Of a stretch of 64,000 nt of DNA, positions 49,301-59,499 are shown in pieces. The stretch covers positions 682,001 through 746,000 of the forward strand of contig JAAXNY010000001.1 of the NCBI GenBank assembly GCA_013420905.1. The letters are read 5' to 3'. The notes below the pieces were generated by a model. The model saw only the letters and a list, made by a program, of their open reading frames with translations, was not told the origin of the DNA and did no database searches. Source of the DNA: Collybia mongolica. Taxonomy: Eukaryota; Basidiomycota; Agaricomycetes; Agaricales; Clitocybaceae. The first letter of the stretch is position 1. Each line of letters starts with the position of its first letter. The position numbers and the translations under genes are program-made.

Positions 49301-50258
49301 GATCGCGCGAGGTTTCTGCTAAAGGCCTCTCATCGTATCCTACATATAGATCCATCATTCCGCCACAAGCGCACCCTGCGAAGTGTTCTGCTAGTTCTTC
49401 GGTAGCGGGTGGTAAACCCAAGTGCGCTATTGTGACTGCATTCAGCGGTTCTAGACTATGTACAATTCTAAGCTTCTTTCCTGGGCCTTTCTTTAATATG
49501 GTAAACCATCTAGACCTATATGATGAATTGGATCTCTCATAGACTCCTGCATCAATTTTAGTCTTGATGATTTTACAAACATCTTCATAGATCCCTGGTG
49601 GGATTCTAATGTTCCTCTCTGTCCACGGCGTATGTGGGACTACTGGTATTTCGACGGGAGGAAAATATTCCTTCTTAAAGCTACCGCGCTCACTATCATT
49701 CCAAGCAAAACCATCATTATATTTGCACATAAAGTCGTGGATTATATCCATCTCTTTAGGTTTTAAGAAGCTCTCTTCTTCGTGTACTCTTTGGAATTCC
49801 GCGCGCCTTTCCTCAGTATACCTTCCAGTTGGTTTAAACGGAGGTGGGTTAGGCGTTAGAACTGGTAGGGCCGCTAAAGGGTCACCCTTTATATCTCTGA
49901 TAATTCTAAATTTATCAGGCAGGTCCGCCAGTGTTGGTTTTGTTTTCAAATGTACTGGTTTATACTTCTTTCCTACTAGCTGATCCATGGGCTCAATATT
50001 ACACTTTTCACTTGTTGCCATTCCAAGACCGCGCTCATTGGTGCCAATTTGCCACTGCTTTAATTTACTTAAAGCTTTATCGATCATGGGCTGTTCTTGA
50101 GCGTATGTCATAGGTCTAGTGGGTGTACTTGCTGGGTCGCTGCTGTTCTGCTCATAGTTTATTACTGGTCCATCGCACTCATCTACGGAAGCCAAGTACG
50201 TGGCTAGTAATTCGCGTTCAGGTACTGTACTATTCATGTTCACATCACTTCTAGACAA
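46392..50258 (-). CDS. Ty3/gypsy pol: reverse transcriptase, RNase H, integrase
   Basis: 1288 residues from the first ATG, but the frame is open to about 50400 without an ATG, so this is really the downstream part of pol. Reverse transcriptase: [53 protein letters not shown] (YIDD 365-368). RNase [64 protein letters not shown]. Integrase: Zn-binding [13 protein letters not shown] and [54 protein letters not shown]-terminal tail follows. Intact within this frame; the link to the protease frame needs a shift near 50390. Confidence 0.88.
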   Translation of the reverse strand: MSRSDVNMNSTVPERELLATYLASVDECDGPVINYEQNSSDPASTPTRPMTYAQEQPMIDKALSKLKQWQIGTNERGLGMATSEKCNIEPMDQLVGKKYKPVHLKTKPTLADLPDKFRIIRDIKGDPLAALPVLTPNPPPFKPTGRYTEERRAEFQRVHEEESFLKPKEMDIIHDFMCKYNDGFAWNDSERGSFKKEYFPPVEIPVVPHTPWTERNIRIPPGIYEDVCKIIKTKIDAGVYERSNSSYRSRWFTILKKGPGKKLRIVHSLEPLNAVTIAHLGLPPATEELAEHFAGCACGGMMDLYVGYDERPLAETSRDLTTFQTPFGALRLVTLPMGWTNSVPIFHDDVTYILQDEVPHVTIPYIDDVPVRGPATRYELPDGTEEELPGAPGVRRFFWEHMQNVNRVVQRMKYSGGTFSGYKSMLCASEILVVGHRCTYEGRKPTTDRISVVERWGPCKDVSEVHAYMGTIGVCRNFIKDFARIGQPIQKLTRSSEPWIWGPEQEEAQQLLLDALKNSPALRPINYTWNTPVVLSVDTSWKAVGYYIYQEDPDIPGRKHYARFDLITLNECEARFSQPKRELFGLMRVLMACYYWFIGVRNLVVETDAKYIKGMLSNPSLGPNATVNRWIDRILMFHFTLVHKAGKGFGPDGLSRRDARLGDPVYPDPDNGYNEPSGPLRFINPTEGLDDPLELSDFKEEIDTRSGYLFQLAKEISDFEVEVNNAWAGEAAFIGEVKQHLGLGWFGIQREAYLKQLVNTTVIPDEKFKYDPNVREVYDESKQTPTAQEQDKNLPLIKEWLKRPQKRPKGMTDCAYLKFARQASNFFLDPEGRMYRKNIDSAHQLVVDKNHRTYMMKASHDSVGHRGFYATKSLIDKRFWWPEMEHDVSWYVKSCHICQTRLLTLLRIPPVITHMPSIFQVLHADTMYMSPSSNGYKYIVQGRCALSSWMEGAPLKSEDGKTLGRWLFEEVICRWGSLTEIVTDNGPAFVAAKAWLESKYGITGISISPYNSKGNGIAEHAHWDVRQAVFKATGGDVKKWYYFFHHVMWADRITIWKGTGCSPYFMITGAHPTLPLDIIEATWLVKLPGKILTTEELIGFRAQALAKHVQHVADMRKRINIEKRRRLLQYEKDHSATIRDYDFKPGSLVLVRNTEVESSLNKKLKPRYLGPMIVLRRNRGGAYIVCKMDGSVWQHKVGAFRVIPYFARSTIELPDNLQDLIDISSETLNALVESKDPANRQVYKERDYTFDRVQLDQSDSESSSSENTEEGIAPALPQTTMSHRKLHR

Positions 50259-50386
50259 AAAGACATCTCTAAGTTCTTTGTGACCAAAATTCCGCTTATC
50301 AGTAGGGTGTCTATAACCCGTTATAATAAAGTTTCTGTTCTCATCTTCAGCAATTTCTACAGCTAGCTCTCCTTGATCACTTTGGA

Positions 50387-51592
50387 TTAATTCATTGAAG
50401 GCCGAAAATCCTGCTCCGGTTGTCTTTTCAACAGCTTAGGCAGTGATCCCTTTGCATGGATAGGGATAGTACACCTTCGTCCCGTGTTAGGGTCCGTGAT
50501 AGTGACTACTTGTCCCCCGTCCCGAGCATTTTTGATCTGACTTTCCATGAGTGTATCAAACAGTCTCCCGAGCAATACTTTGTATGCGGGTGAATTTATG
50601 ATATGTACTTGGAGGTAGATGGCCATGTCATTAAACAAGAAAGGGACATTGCGCGCTAATCCCACTGTTTTCTCAACTTGTTTATTAGCACTCTGCATGT
50701 GTATGACAACGTCCGGATCCCATGAAATATCTAAGTCTAAAGCCGTTTGTTTAGCCATTGATACTATTTGGGATCCCCCATCTAATAAAGATTCCTCCGT
50801 TCCTACCCCATTTATTACTGGATATACTGCGCACAAAGAGGCCGATTCTTTTGCTACATACAACTGTTTGGGCTCTTCCCCAGCTGGTAAAGATTCTAAA
50901 TACTGTAGGACTGGGTCTCCACATATTATAGATCCCTTAGGTATTCCGCCGTGGTCATACTCTGAGATGAAGAAAGACTGGAATGGGATTGACTCTACTG
51001 GTAGCGCGTCATGCCGTAAGTAGTTATCATCAAGTTCCCAGTCCCCTCCAAAGGGTAAGACGTCTTCCTCATCTATTCCGTTTATTTGCAAGTTAGCGTC
51101 CCTTTGGGTGAGGGACTTACGTCTGGCAGTTACAATATTTTTTATCCCATCTCTAATGGTTTTTGACGAGCCCATTAACTCTCCCGTGGTCAATGTGATA
51201 GGGTTGTCTAACACTTTAGCAATTATATTGCCACCTTTTAATTTTACTTCTATCGGGGACTTAGTTTCATAAGTCGGACCGCGCTTAGTGTTAAAATTAG
51301 GTAGCGGATCAACTGGTTCAGGGTTGCGTTCCGTTCTCCGGGGTATGTAGGGTACCACGGGCACATCGATGTAGGGTAATTCTTTTCGTACTGGAGACTT
51401 TACTGATGGTTCAACAAATTTTACTTTCTTTTTCCTAGGAGACGGCGCTACCAACTCCTCTTCGCTACTATCCCAACTACTCTCCGAATCGTTACTTTCT
51501 TGACGACTATTTCCGTTTTTACTTCGGTCCTCTGGCCGTCTCTTGGAACGCGACCTAGTCGTAGGTCTAGCGTGTTCCTTAGCCTCCTTCAT
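50387..51592 (-). CDS. Ty3/gypsy protease region of pol
   Basis: 401 residues. Charged, Arg/Ser-rich N-terminus; a retropepsin-like domain around [20 protein letters not shown] (D-G-G in place of D-S/T-G), with [20 protein letters not shown] near its end. It ends QDFRPSMN; the +1-shifted reading [10 protein letters not shown] continues into the reverse transcriptase frame, so either a programmed shift or a recent indel separates them. The start ATG (51592) overlaps the Gag stop region by a few bases in another frame. Confidence 0.75.
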   Translation of the reverse strand: MKEAKEHARPTTRSRSKRRPEDRSKNGNSRQESNDSESSWDSSEEELVAPSPRKKKVKFVEPSVKSPVRKELPYIDVPVVPYIPRRTERNPEPVDPLPNFNTKRGPTYETKSPIEVKLKGGNIIAKVLDNPITLTTGELMGSSKTIRDGIKNIVTARRKSLTQRDANLQINGIDEEDVLPFGGDWELDDNYLRHDALPVESIPFQSFFISEYDHGGIPKGSIICGDPVLQYLESLPAGEEPKQLYVAKESASLCAVYPVINGVGTEESLLDGGSQIVSMAKQTALDLDISWDPDVVIHMQSANKQVEKTVGLARNVPFLFNDMAIYLQVHIINSPAYKVLLGRLFDTLMESQIKNARDGGQVVTITDPNTGRRCTIPIHAKGSLPKLLKRQPEQDFRPSMN

Positions 51593-51597
51593 CGGAC

Positions 51598-53109
51598 CTA
51601 ATTGAAACCCGACTCTTTAACCTTGTTTTGGTTATTGAGTTCTGCTACCTGCCCTAATAAAGTACTCATTTGTGCTTGTAAGGCTACTATGTCAGGATTC
51701 GGCGCGCTCTTTGCTGTAGGATTATAGTTATTATTTATATATTCCTGTTTCTGCATCTGAGGCGGTACTGGCAACGCAGTTTGCGCGCTCTGTTGTCCTA
51801 ACATTTGTTGCGCTTGAAATTGTGCCATTTGTGCCATTATGGCTTTCAAGGTTCCAATGTCGTTACTATTGTCTACTGCATTATGTGACTGCATAACGGA
51901 CAATACTCCTGGAGCGGGTCCTTCCGTGACATCTCCGTAATAAAGGGCCGCTACCTTCTTTGAATGGAAGTGTTCCACTTTATCTTTCAATGATACCGTT
52001 TCTGGTTCTCTTGGGATATATGATCCGTCTGGTAAGCATACTCCTCCATTTGTGTTGGTTTTTATTTTCCCTTCCTCAAAATGTTTCTGTTTCTCGGGAC
52101 AGGCCATTATGAAGTGTCCAGGTGTAAAACAGTAGTGACATTTATATGCATTTGGTCTTTGCGGTTGTCCTTCTTTAGGCTTTCCGTACTGATTCTGATA
52201 CTGATGCTGCTGGGGTGCGCTATTCGCAGCATGGTTCTGAACAGTTGCTTGTTGAAGCGCTTTCATTACATCCTCGAATCCACTCCTCGTATTCTTCTCA
52301 TTTACTTGGAGACGGTCTAACAAATTAACTATTTGTTGTTTTATTTCATCCATCTCTACTTTGATTTTGGGTGCTGCTGTTGCTGTTACGGACGTTATAA
52401 ACGATCTATTCGTGTCTGGAATATTCATGTTGGCTACACCTTCAGAAATGCTGATTGCAGTTGCTATAACTTCCTCCAGATCATACTGATCCCCTTTTCG
52501 TCACGTGAGCGCGGCGGCTTCGGCAATAGTATTAGGATCTGCTCGGTTGTTTGTAGCAACGGCTTGTCCTGCCTGTGTAGCATTAGACTGATTATTCCCT
52601 AGCAGGGTTAGCCTTCCTTGTACTTGGGATCTGAAGACTTCGTCTAGACATCCCAAGAACTTGGTAACTAATTCTCGGTTAGAGATAATAGGTGGCCTAA
52701 CTCCCAAGAGTTTAATAGATTCTGCTTTGAATTCACGCTTCAGCTTTTTCAGCGCGGCCTCATCGGTTACTCCAATACGTGGGTTGGCGCGACACACTGC
52801 TTCTAACTTGGCTACTGATCCTTCTACTTGATCGAGTGCTTCCGGATAACTAGAGATCAACTCTGTCTTGAAATCCGTCCAAGTGCCTGTCTTATAGTGG
52901 TCTAATGCCCTCCACTCATTCTCTGATTGTAGGTCTGCGTATTTTCCTAACATTAACTTCTTTTCTTCATCATTTGTAATGTTACACTCCTTCCATAGGA
53001 CCTCCATTCGCTCCAGAAACCGGATTAAACCCGTGGGCTCTTTTCCTTTGAATACTGGTGCATCACGGACGCCTGGTTGGGGCATATATTTACGAGGGGG
53101 TTCAGTCAT
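51598..53109 (-). pseudogene. Ty3/gypsy gag with zinc knuckle, one in-frame stop
   Basis: One frame from ATG 53109 (MTEPPRKYMPQPG) to TAG 51598-51600, broken by TGA at 52501-52503 after AAALT. Capsid-like helical region, then CHYCFTPGHFIMACPEKQ, a CCHC knuckle. The frame is open upstream to about 53455 but has no ATG there. About 503 residues if the stop is read through. Confidence 0.8.
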
Positions 53110-53564
53110 GATTACTGAACGGTTCTGAGTAGCTAACGAGTTCAGGTTTGCTACTGGGTTTACTACGGACGATCTTCCGCGCGCTACTGGTCTACTAGTA
53201 GTCGATATGTTTCCTAAGGGCTCTGGAGTTCTAAATACTTGCCTTGGTCCTGAAGATCCAAAGGCTGGTTGTGAAGATCCTCGTGTGCGCGCTTGCCTAG
53301 GAGGTGGTAACGACTCTGTTACTCCAGCGTTTTGCGAATTTTTAGTCTGCCGCGTTTTTGTAGCTACTTGTCTTGCAAGTGGCTGATTAGTTAGTCTGTT
53401 TGACGAGCTGGCTTGTGGGCATGGCTCTTGAGACAGATTGACTAAACTTTCTCCGCTCTACTTCAATTTGTAGACGACGTTACTCGTCTTGGTATAATAT
53501 TTTTCAAAAAAAGATGCTCTCTTTAGACTATTCAAAACTCTGAACCCTCGCGGTGGGCTCCAGA

Positions 53565-54782
53565 TGAAAGGGGGCTCCTGGGCTATAAGTGCGCTGATGC
53601 TATGAAATGTAATCCCTTACACACACACACCAAACCTAACAATCAACACACGAACAGTAGGAATCGCCTGTTTTGAGTTCGGGTTCAAGTGCTTAGAAGC
53701 ACTAAGCTTCAAATAGTACTAGCCAAAGCCCTTTCCAATGACCTCTCAACGGGTTTGATTTAGACAAAAGCTTCAACACAGGTTCAAAAAAAACCTGCTA
53801 GGTATATTTATAATATCTCTCGATCCAATAGACTGAGTACCAAGTGTACATTCAATTATTAATGATCCCAAGCGGATCTATAAGTCCAAGTGACTTATCA
53901 AACAATACAGTGCCAAGTGCACTAAGGCCAAGTGCCTAGTAATTCCAACAGACAATACGGTACTAAGTTCCAAGTGAACTAAGTTTCTTTAATTCTGTGG
54001 TTCTTCAATCAATTCCAATCAAGACACGTTGAAGCAATCTGATCCTTAATTCGGGCACGCAATAGTGTTTTAACAAATGTGATTTGTATACTCTATAGTA
54101 GCGCGAAGTGGGGGCAAGATTCCTTGCCTTAGTGCTACTCATCTACAGTCTATTTAAGTGTACAAACTAAATATCATATGGAATTGTAAATTTTACATGG
54201 AACCGCGCTCCCGTGCGCCAAGGATCTGTATTCAATGCTGATGCGTCCTCTACAACTTGGCGCGCGCGCCATGCGTGCCAATTATGCCATTTACTAGTTA
54301 CTTATCAAATATTGAAAGAGCTGGCTAAACTCTTATCAAGTCACGACCGCACGCTTTGTTATTTAAAACAGCGCGGCACTGTCATTTACTCCTCCTGATT
54401 GTCCTGGTTGCTATTCACGGGGTCCCGTCGCTTCCGGTAGTTAACACCAAGTACCCCTGACTAGGATCGGGTTGTGCAAGTCCCGAATTTACAATTACTT
54501 CTCCTATTAATGATGATCCCCGGACTAATGATATCATACTACAACGGTTACTTATGAACTAAGACACCAAGGTTGTAACCGGGCATGGTGAATAGGACTA
54601 ATAATAGACCTTACTCATAGTCCTCTGTACTGATAGTGTATAATCCATTAGACTAGTTCACTCTGATTAGCCGTCTTGGAGCTCGACTCTAATCCTTTAT
54701 TACCATTTACTTGGTTATTAGAAATGATACTAATAGCCTTACTTGTCGACTTTATAAGTGCAAACAATTTCGGGTCCTATCA
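53565..54782 (-). repeat. gypsy 5' LTR
   Basis: 1218 bases, same length and ends as the left LTR. Includes the ACACACAC stretch near 53620 and a GGCGCGCGCGCC palindrome near 54259. It would hold the promoter for the minus-strand retroelement RNA. Confidence 0.92.
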
Positions 54783-55692
54783 GCGCCATCCACAAGATTC
54801 ACCTCCACCATATTACAAGTGGTGTGGAGATTGAAGATCACCAACTGGCACACATCAGCGCCGTCTCAACTTGTGTTGAGGCAGGTGGAGTGCTGGTTAT
54901 ATCTGCTGACTTTGCACGACGCGAAGCAGTTACACGCATGCTCGACGGCTGGAAGTCTCTCTTCCAGTCCAAGAAGTACATTGGCTCCAACTTCCTGATG
55001 CTCTATGTGAGAAAGGACACCCCGCTCACTCCGACCCACATAAACAATGGGCCGTGGATGCGCAAGACTGGTCACAGCCATGCACTGACTGCCCGCTTGG
55101 TGTGATGCATCACCGGACACACTCCAATTGGGGCGTTCCGATCGCGATTCTTCAAGGAAGAATCTGTCTCCTGTAGGTGCGGTGCTCCCTTGGAAACCGT
55201 ACAACACATCCTATTCGACTGTCCACGGCACGGACGGGAAGACAAGCCTAGCCACCAACTGCGCTATGCGTGGCTGGTGGAATTCCTCTTGGAGAACAAA
55301 AACACATTCGCGTTCGATGTTCCCTAGTCCTAAACAGGCTAGGGGCAGTACTCAGTGTTCTAAGTGACGGCTATAGGGTGCTCCCTGCCCGAACATGCAA
55401 GCCTGGATAATTGGTGGACCTGAAGCCACCACCTGCTGCGGAGCGCCGCAGCGGGGGGCCCACCCCCTGGCGTAGATTGGCCCTTCCGGCCTGTGTATAA
55501 TGAGCTCTGGTTCTATTCACTAGTCCGACCCTGGTCGGGCGAGCACCCTAGCCCTGCAGCGCTTTGTCTCCTGCCCCCCTCTCCCCCCCTTGCCCAATTA
55601 CTACTTGTAGTGACCAGCACATGTATTATGTACAGTTGGTATATAAAATGTTGAACAAAAAAAAAAAAAAAAAAAAAAAGAGTGTGTGCAGG

Positions 55693-55957
55693 AAAGGAGT
55701 GCTGAGAGTATTCTACTGTAACTACTGAGCAATCCCAATTGTAGCACCTCCAGGATCACCAGGATGATTACTGGGATATTTCCTAGGTAGGATGAAAACC
55801 AACCCACTGAAGAGTATGGTCCCAAAAGTTGGATGCCCTTGTAACTAAAGGGGGTGCAACACACTATAAAGGCAAAAAATGCGAACAGAGGGTGCAAAAA
55901 TGGCACTGGTGAGTTGTATACTTGAACTAGAGCTCTTAGAGCGCGGGGCCCATAACC
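55693..55957 (-). other. 5' leader of the copia element
   Basis: Lies between the LINE's right-hand target duplication and the copia 5' LTR. GGTTATGGGCCCCGC on the minus strand directly follows the LTR and is the likely primer-binding-site region. Joined to 33640-33765 it forms the untranslated leader before the polyprotein ATG. Confidence 0.7.
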
Positions 55958-56155
55958 TGTTAAAGGTGGAAGCCTAGAGCTGGAGTCCTGAGTAAGAAAC
56001 TGGGGACTCCAGAACGAGCTACTCTACACCTATATACCTGTAGGAACAATAGTAGAGTACAATAAACAATGGAACAATAGAACAATGGAACAATAGAACA
56101 ATGAAAGAAGCAAAACAATACCAAGCTAAGCTATATATACAGGTCAATTCTAACA
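55958..56155 (-). repeat. copia 5' LTR
   Basis: 198 bases, TGTTAAAGG...TTCTAACA. Carries 8 more bases than the 3' LTR (CCAAGCTAAGC against CCAAG). Followed by the GTTTC duplication at 56156-56160. Confidence 0.92.
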
Positions 56156-56323
56156 GTTTCTTGATTTGTGTATACATAAATCCGGTGATTGTCATTCTTA
56201 ATAGGCGAGTATAGATTGCCCAATTTGTAAAGAACAGGACCAAGGGAACTGTTAACTGGAATCTGGATGGTCATAGAAGACTTCATAGCCCTTGGATTAC
56301 TATGCTCAGATTCCATAGACTTA
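56156..56323 (-). pseudogene. KDZ companion gene, second piece
   Basis: Short segment between the copia element and Tc1 copy C2. Reads KSMESEHSNPRAMKSSMTIQ and later NDNHRIYVYTNQET. With one TA kept, the upstream piece joins as VVCVYKSMES; with one GTTTC kept, the downstream piece joins as NQETWDIKGH. Both are in frame, which shows that the pieces were one gene. Confidence 0.6.
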
Positions 56324-57610
56324 CAGTGGCTCAAAAAACTGCCCCAATGTTTGTACATTTTTGAAAGATCAATATGGTATGAAGTGCTGACATAAGCAGG
56401 GGACCTGGGGTAATTATGTAAGATACTATGACATCGTGGCTTTCCAATGGACCCTGGATCATGTGATTTGGATCAATATCCATTAAGCTATAAGCCAAAC
56501 AAAATGGTTACTTATTGGGGCAGTTTTTTGACCCTTATCTTATTTTCCATTATTCTGGCATTTATGATCCAATGCAAGAACATTATGGACTGTGGGAAGA
56601 ATAAACAATGTCATGTGACTTTATTTGTATCAATTTGACATGTTGGAATTGGTTCAAAGAAATGCACTCAAGGAAAATCAATTTTATGCTGCTACAAAGA
56701 GGAAAGCTCCTCTTCTCAAACGAGCCCATCGCATCCGGCGTCTCCAGTTTGCAAAATATCATGAAAGCTGGACTGTGGAGGACTGGAAAAGGGTTCTATG
56801 GACAGATGAGACCAAAATCAATAGGATTGGGTCAGATGGAAAGGTTTATGTCTGGAAACAAAGGGGAGAACCACCATCTGATAGAACAACATCACCTACT
56901 GTCAAACATGGAGGAGGAGGAAACCTCATGGTATGGGGTTGTATGGGGTGGAATGGAGTGGGAAAGCTCATAGAGGTGCAGGGGAACATGGACAAGGTTC
57001 AATACTGTGAAATTTTGGAGAGTGGAGTTCAGGAAAGTTTTGAGAAGTTGGAAATGGTGGATGGCGAGCGCTACTTTCAGCAAGATAACGACCCCAAACA
57101 CACATCTGGACTGGCCACACAGTGGTTTGAAGACAACAACATTCAAGTCCTTGGCTGGCCTGCCCAATCCCCTGACATGAATCCAATAGAACACCTTTGG
57201 GAACATCTCAAGCGCCGTCTTAAAGAATATCCGACACCACCCAAAGGAGTACATGAGTTGTGGGATAGATTGGCTGAAGAGTGGGGTGAAATTCCACCAG
57301 AGGTATGCCAAAACCTGATAGAAAGTATGCCCAGGCGGATACAAGCAGTTATAAAGGCAAAAGGTGGTCATACAAAGTATTAGATAGAAAATTAATAGAG
57401 GGTCAAAAAACTGCCCCAATGAGTAATCATTTTGTTTGGCCTATAGCTTAATGGGTTTTGATCCAAATCACATGATCCAGGGTCCATTGGAAAGCCACGA
57501 TGTCATAGTATCTTACATAATTACCCCAGGTTCCCTGCTTATGTCAGCACTTCATACCATATTGATCTTTCAAAAATGTACAAACATTGGGGCAGTTTTT
57601 TGAGCCACTG
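56324..57610 (+). mobile_element. Tc1 element copy C2 (1287 bp)
   Basis: Same length and ends as copy C1 and nearly identical sequence, but inserted in the opposite orientation; TA flanks at 56322-56323 and 57611-57612. Long terminal inverted repeats with the inverted inner motif near 56512 and 57405. Inserted into the KDZ companion gene. Confidence 0.93.
56625..57383 (+). CDS. Tc1 DD34E transposase lacking its DNA-binding domain (copy C2)
   Basis: 252 residues, the same protein as copy C1 as far as can be seen, and with the same missing helix-turn-helix half. Catalytic motifs WTDETKIN, QQDNDPKH and NPIEHLWE are intact. Two copies with one deletion mean that the deleted form itself transposed, presumably using a full transposase supplied elsewhere. 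Confidence 0.85.
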   Translation: MYQFDMLELVQRNALKENQFYAATKRKAPLLKRAHRIRRLQFAKYHESWTVEDWKRVLWTDETKINRIGSDGKVYVWKQRGEPPSDRTTSPTVKHGGGGNLMVWGCMGWNGVGKLIEVQGNMDKVQYCEILESGVQESFEKLEMVDGERYFQQDNDPKHTSGLATQWFEDNNIQVLGWPAQSPDMNPIEHLWEHLKRRLKEYPTPPKGVHELWDRLAEEWGEIPPEVCQNLIESMPRRIQAVIKAKGGHTKY

Positions 57611-59190
57611 TATACACACAAACAACACCCTTGACATTGGGTGGTGCAACAGGTTGGTTATCTTCAAAATCAGCATGGTTCATAGCATTCCCCAATGCCT
57701 GACCATGAATGAAACCACCCACAGTATGAGATGCACCCTGCAGAGAATTCAAGTCTCCACCTACAGTATAAGACGAACTCAAATCTGCACCATGAGGAGA
57801 CATATCAATATCCAAAGCCACAAAAGACTGATCTAAAGAAATAGAAACTAAACATATGATTTGTAGAATCAGAATAAGTTTAACAGGTGTTATAAAATAA
57901 AATCTTACTGTTAGTACCAGCAGGTGACGGGGCATGGGAGATGGCGCAGGATGGGGCAGCCAACGAAATATGAAAAACACCATGGGAGGAAGGGCCACAG
58001 GCAGAGGCGGCGTGGGAGGTGGAGGGGGTACAAGAGGCTGTGGCGGAGAGGCCAGGGGGGGCACAGGAGGTGGAGGGGGCACAAGAGGCCATGGTGGAGG
58101 GGGTGCAGGAGGCTGTGGTGGAGGGGGCACAAGAGGCCGTGGTGGAGGGGGCGCGGGAGGCCATGGTGGAGAGGCCAGGGGGGGGGCACAGGAGGTGGAG
58201 GGGGCACGAGTGCCGTTGTCACTGCCCTGGGTGTTCTCGTCATTGTCCCGGTCTTCCACGGCATCCTCCTTGTCCCCATCTTCCTTGTCCCCATCTTCCT
58301 TGTCCCCATCTTCCTTGTCCCCATCTTCCTTGTCCCCATCTTCCTTGTCCCCATCTTCCTTGTCCCCATCTTCCTCATCCCCATCTTCCTTGTCCCTGTC
58401 TTCCTCATCCCCGCTGGCCTCATTCCCGCCCTCCTTGTCCCTGCTTGCCTTGTCCCTGCTTGCCTTGTCCCTGTTCTCCGTGTCCCCGCTTGCCTTGTCC
58501 CCACTCCTGTCCTCGTCTCCATCCTCCACTCCTCCCTCCTTTTTCCCCTCATTCTCCTCTGGTTCGCTGTCACTGGCAGTTGGGGGTGCCACCTGGTGGG
58601 CATGACCAGTGCCCCCCGGCTTTGATGCTTGAGGCCCCCAGGAGACAGCAGCAGCTGCGCGTGGAGGTGGTGCAATTGGCATGCCGCTTTCTTCAAGCAT
58701 GCGCTCAGTCCTGGGGGGAGGCCGTTTTTGTGAGAACAAGAAATGTATATGAAAGGAAAGACTCACTTTGTGAGGTGAGGTAAGGCAGGGCTGGCCTTGC
58801 CCTTGACACCCGTTTTACCGCAGGTGGTGGCCTTCCTGCTGGGGGTGGTGGCCTTTCTGGTGCTGCAGGCAGTGTGAGTAAGAGTAAACATAAGAGGTGG
58901 CTGGGTACGCACCCTGCCTTTGGCTTGGTGGCGGCGGTGGCTTTCATGTGCTTGCAGGCTTTGTTGTCCTTGTCGGTTGCTGAGGTGGCATGCTTGCAAC
59001 CATGGGTGGAAGGCAGGGGCGTCACACAGACGTGGCTGCTCCTTGTCATCAGGCATTTGGCTGCTTCAGCAGCGGCAGTGGTGGCAGCAGATTTGCAGGT
59101 TGTTGACATCATGTTTTTGCAGAAACTTGGTGGGTTGCTGGGTGCTGGGTTGCTGGGCCTCAGTGTGGTTGAGGTTGACGATGTGCCCAT
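57611..59190 (-). pseudogene. KDZ companion gene, first (N-terminal) piece
   Basis: ATG at 59190-59188 (MGTSSTSTTLRPSNPAPSN), about 310 bases inside the right end of the KDZ element. At least two probable introns (about 58875-58910 and 57845-57905). The protein is low-complexity: Cys/Lys-containing N-terminus (CKHMKATAATKPKAG), proline-rich parts, a tandem EDGDKED array (58262-58400), a further Pro-rich part, then SYTVGGDLNSLQGASHTVGG and a conserved-looking stretch to VKGVVCV at the Tc1 site. Function unknown; it occupies the position of a second KDZ-element gene on the same strand as the transposase. Confidence 0.55.
58262..58400 (-). repeat. 15-bp tandem repeat in the KDZ companion gene
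   Basis: About eight or nine copies of CCATCTTCCTTGTCC, nearly perfect, continuing as degenerate copies to about 58510. On the coding strand each copy encodes GDKED, so copy number can change without shifting frame. Confidence 0.85.
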
Positions 59191-59499
59191 TGTTGATCAA
59201 TGAGGTGGCCAATAAGTCACGTGACCAAACACGTGACCACAACGCATTGTTACAACACTCTGGAATTCCGTCCAGGAATTCTGATAGAATTCCGTCCAGG
59301 AATTCTGATAGAATTCCTGTGGACTCTGTCAGAATTTCAGTGTTCTGAAGCCGGAATTCCTGTGGAATTTCATTCCACTCGGAATCCGAGCGGAATCTGT
59401 TTGGAATTTTTATCAATTTTTACAGCCATTTTCTATTACTTCTGCAGCCAAAATTCCAACAGGAATCCACTGGAAGATGTGGGGGAGTGTAAAGACCTC

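Larger units (their letters stand above)
40539..54782 (-). mobile_element. 14.2-kb Ty3/gypsy retrotransposon carrying two antisense genes
   Basis: Two LTRs of 1218 bases each (40539-41756 and 53565-54782). On the coding (minus) strand they begin TGATAGG and end CCTTTCA. A polypurine tract (GGGGGAGA on the minus strand, 41757-41764) adjoins the left LTR, which is therefore the 3' LTR; TGGAGCCCACCGCGAGG just inside the right LTR is a candidate primer-binding site. Flanks GCAC (40535-40538) and GCGC (54783-54786) look like a 4-bp duplication differing by one CpG transition. Gag and pol lie at 53109-46392 (-). The 4.6 kb between pol and the 3' LTR holds two genes on the plus strand. It is the youngest large layer of the nest. 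Confidence 0.92.
35936..55327 (+). pseudogene. LINE ORF2: endonuclease, reverse transcriptase, RNase H (split)
   Basis: Pieces 35936-39047, 40335-40538 and 54783-55327. The APE-type endonuclease comes first (YCQNVGRKRHW, ILFLQEPPWA, GGDFNCPSVHWD, GEPDHFPLLLD), then reverse transcriptase (KPGKPSYDTPKSFRPIVLLN, GLEQGSAMYPILSALCLAPL, SYVDDGTI with YVDD near residue 680), then RNase H (IITDAS, DDAELRAIAEGAQQAADIG, HIFSDSINALR) and a Cys/His tail (CITGHTPIGAFRSRFF, CRCGAPLETVQHILFDCPRH). Removing the Tc1 with one TA gives GLSTSDDAELR, and removing the gypsy with one GCGC gives LCAIHKIH, both in frame. A TGA at 55103-55105 (expected CGA) also breaks the tail. Confidence 0.9.
33766..55679 (+). mobile_element. 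Tad-like LINE (non-LTR retrotransposon), interrupted
   Basis: Flanked by the 13-base duplication GAGTGTGTGCAGG (33753-33765, 55680-55692) and ending in a 23-base poly(A) (55657-55679), so this is a target-primed insertion, apparently full length. Own sequence is about 6.4 kb. It carries ORF1 (Gag-like, zinc knuckles) and ORF2 (endonuclease, reverse transcriptase, RNase H), the order of the fungal Tad clade. CpG content is normal, unlike the older layers around it. Interrupted by Tc1 copy C1 and the 14.2-kb gypsy. Confidence 0.92.
29020..56155 (-). mobile_element. Ty1/copia retrotransposon, interrupted by a LINE
   Basis: LTRs begin TGTTAAAGG and end TTCTAACA; the element is flanked by the 5-bp duplication GTTTC (29015-29019, 56156-56160). 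The coding strand is minus, so the 3' LTR is at the left (29020-29209) and the 5' LTR at the right (55958-56155). A purine-rich tract (TCAGGGGGGTA on the minus strand) adjoins the 3' LTR. Own sequence is 29020-33765 plus 55693-56155, about 5.2 kb; the rest is the LINE and its contents. Excision keeps the KDZ companion gene in frame. Confidence 0.92.
19743..59499 (-). mobile_element. KDZ (Kyakuja-Dileera-Zisupton) transposon holding nested insertions
   Basis: Flanked by an 8-bp duplication GCTTTTTG (19735-19742 and 59500-59507), the length known for Zisupton/KDZ elements. The left end is CAGTACTTCACACTCCCCC and the right end, inverted, GAGGTCTTTACACTCCCCC; both continue CACATC and lead into GGAATTCC-rich subterminal repeats (about 19775-20005 and 59250-59420). 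Of its 39.8 kb only about 5.5 kb is its own: the transposase (20067-22347, -) and a companion gene (22411-59190, -) in four pieces. The rest is two Tc1 elements and a copia element with their own contents. Excising it restores the DDE transposase reading frame. Confidence 0.85.

Noticed and set aside
58262..58400. CRISPR-like array
   Set aside because: Units are directly adjacent 15-mers without spacers, in frame in a fungal gene; it is a coding minisatellite.
57924..58783. Long plus-strand ORFs over the proline-rich part of the KDZ companion gene
   Set aside because: They are antisense shadows of the GC-rich repeat; the minus strand has the start, introns and rejoining frame.
19743..59499. 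A giant cargo-carrying transposon of the Starship type
   Set aside because: No tyrosine recombinase gene was seen, and nearly all internal sequence is explained by separately bounded transposons with their own target duplications.
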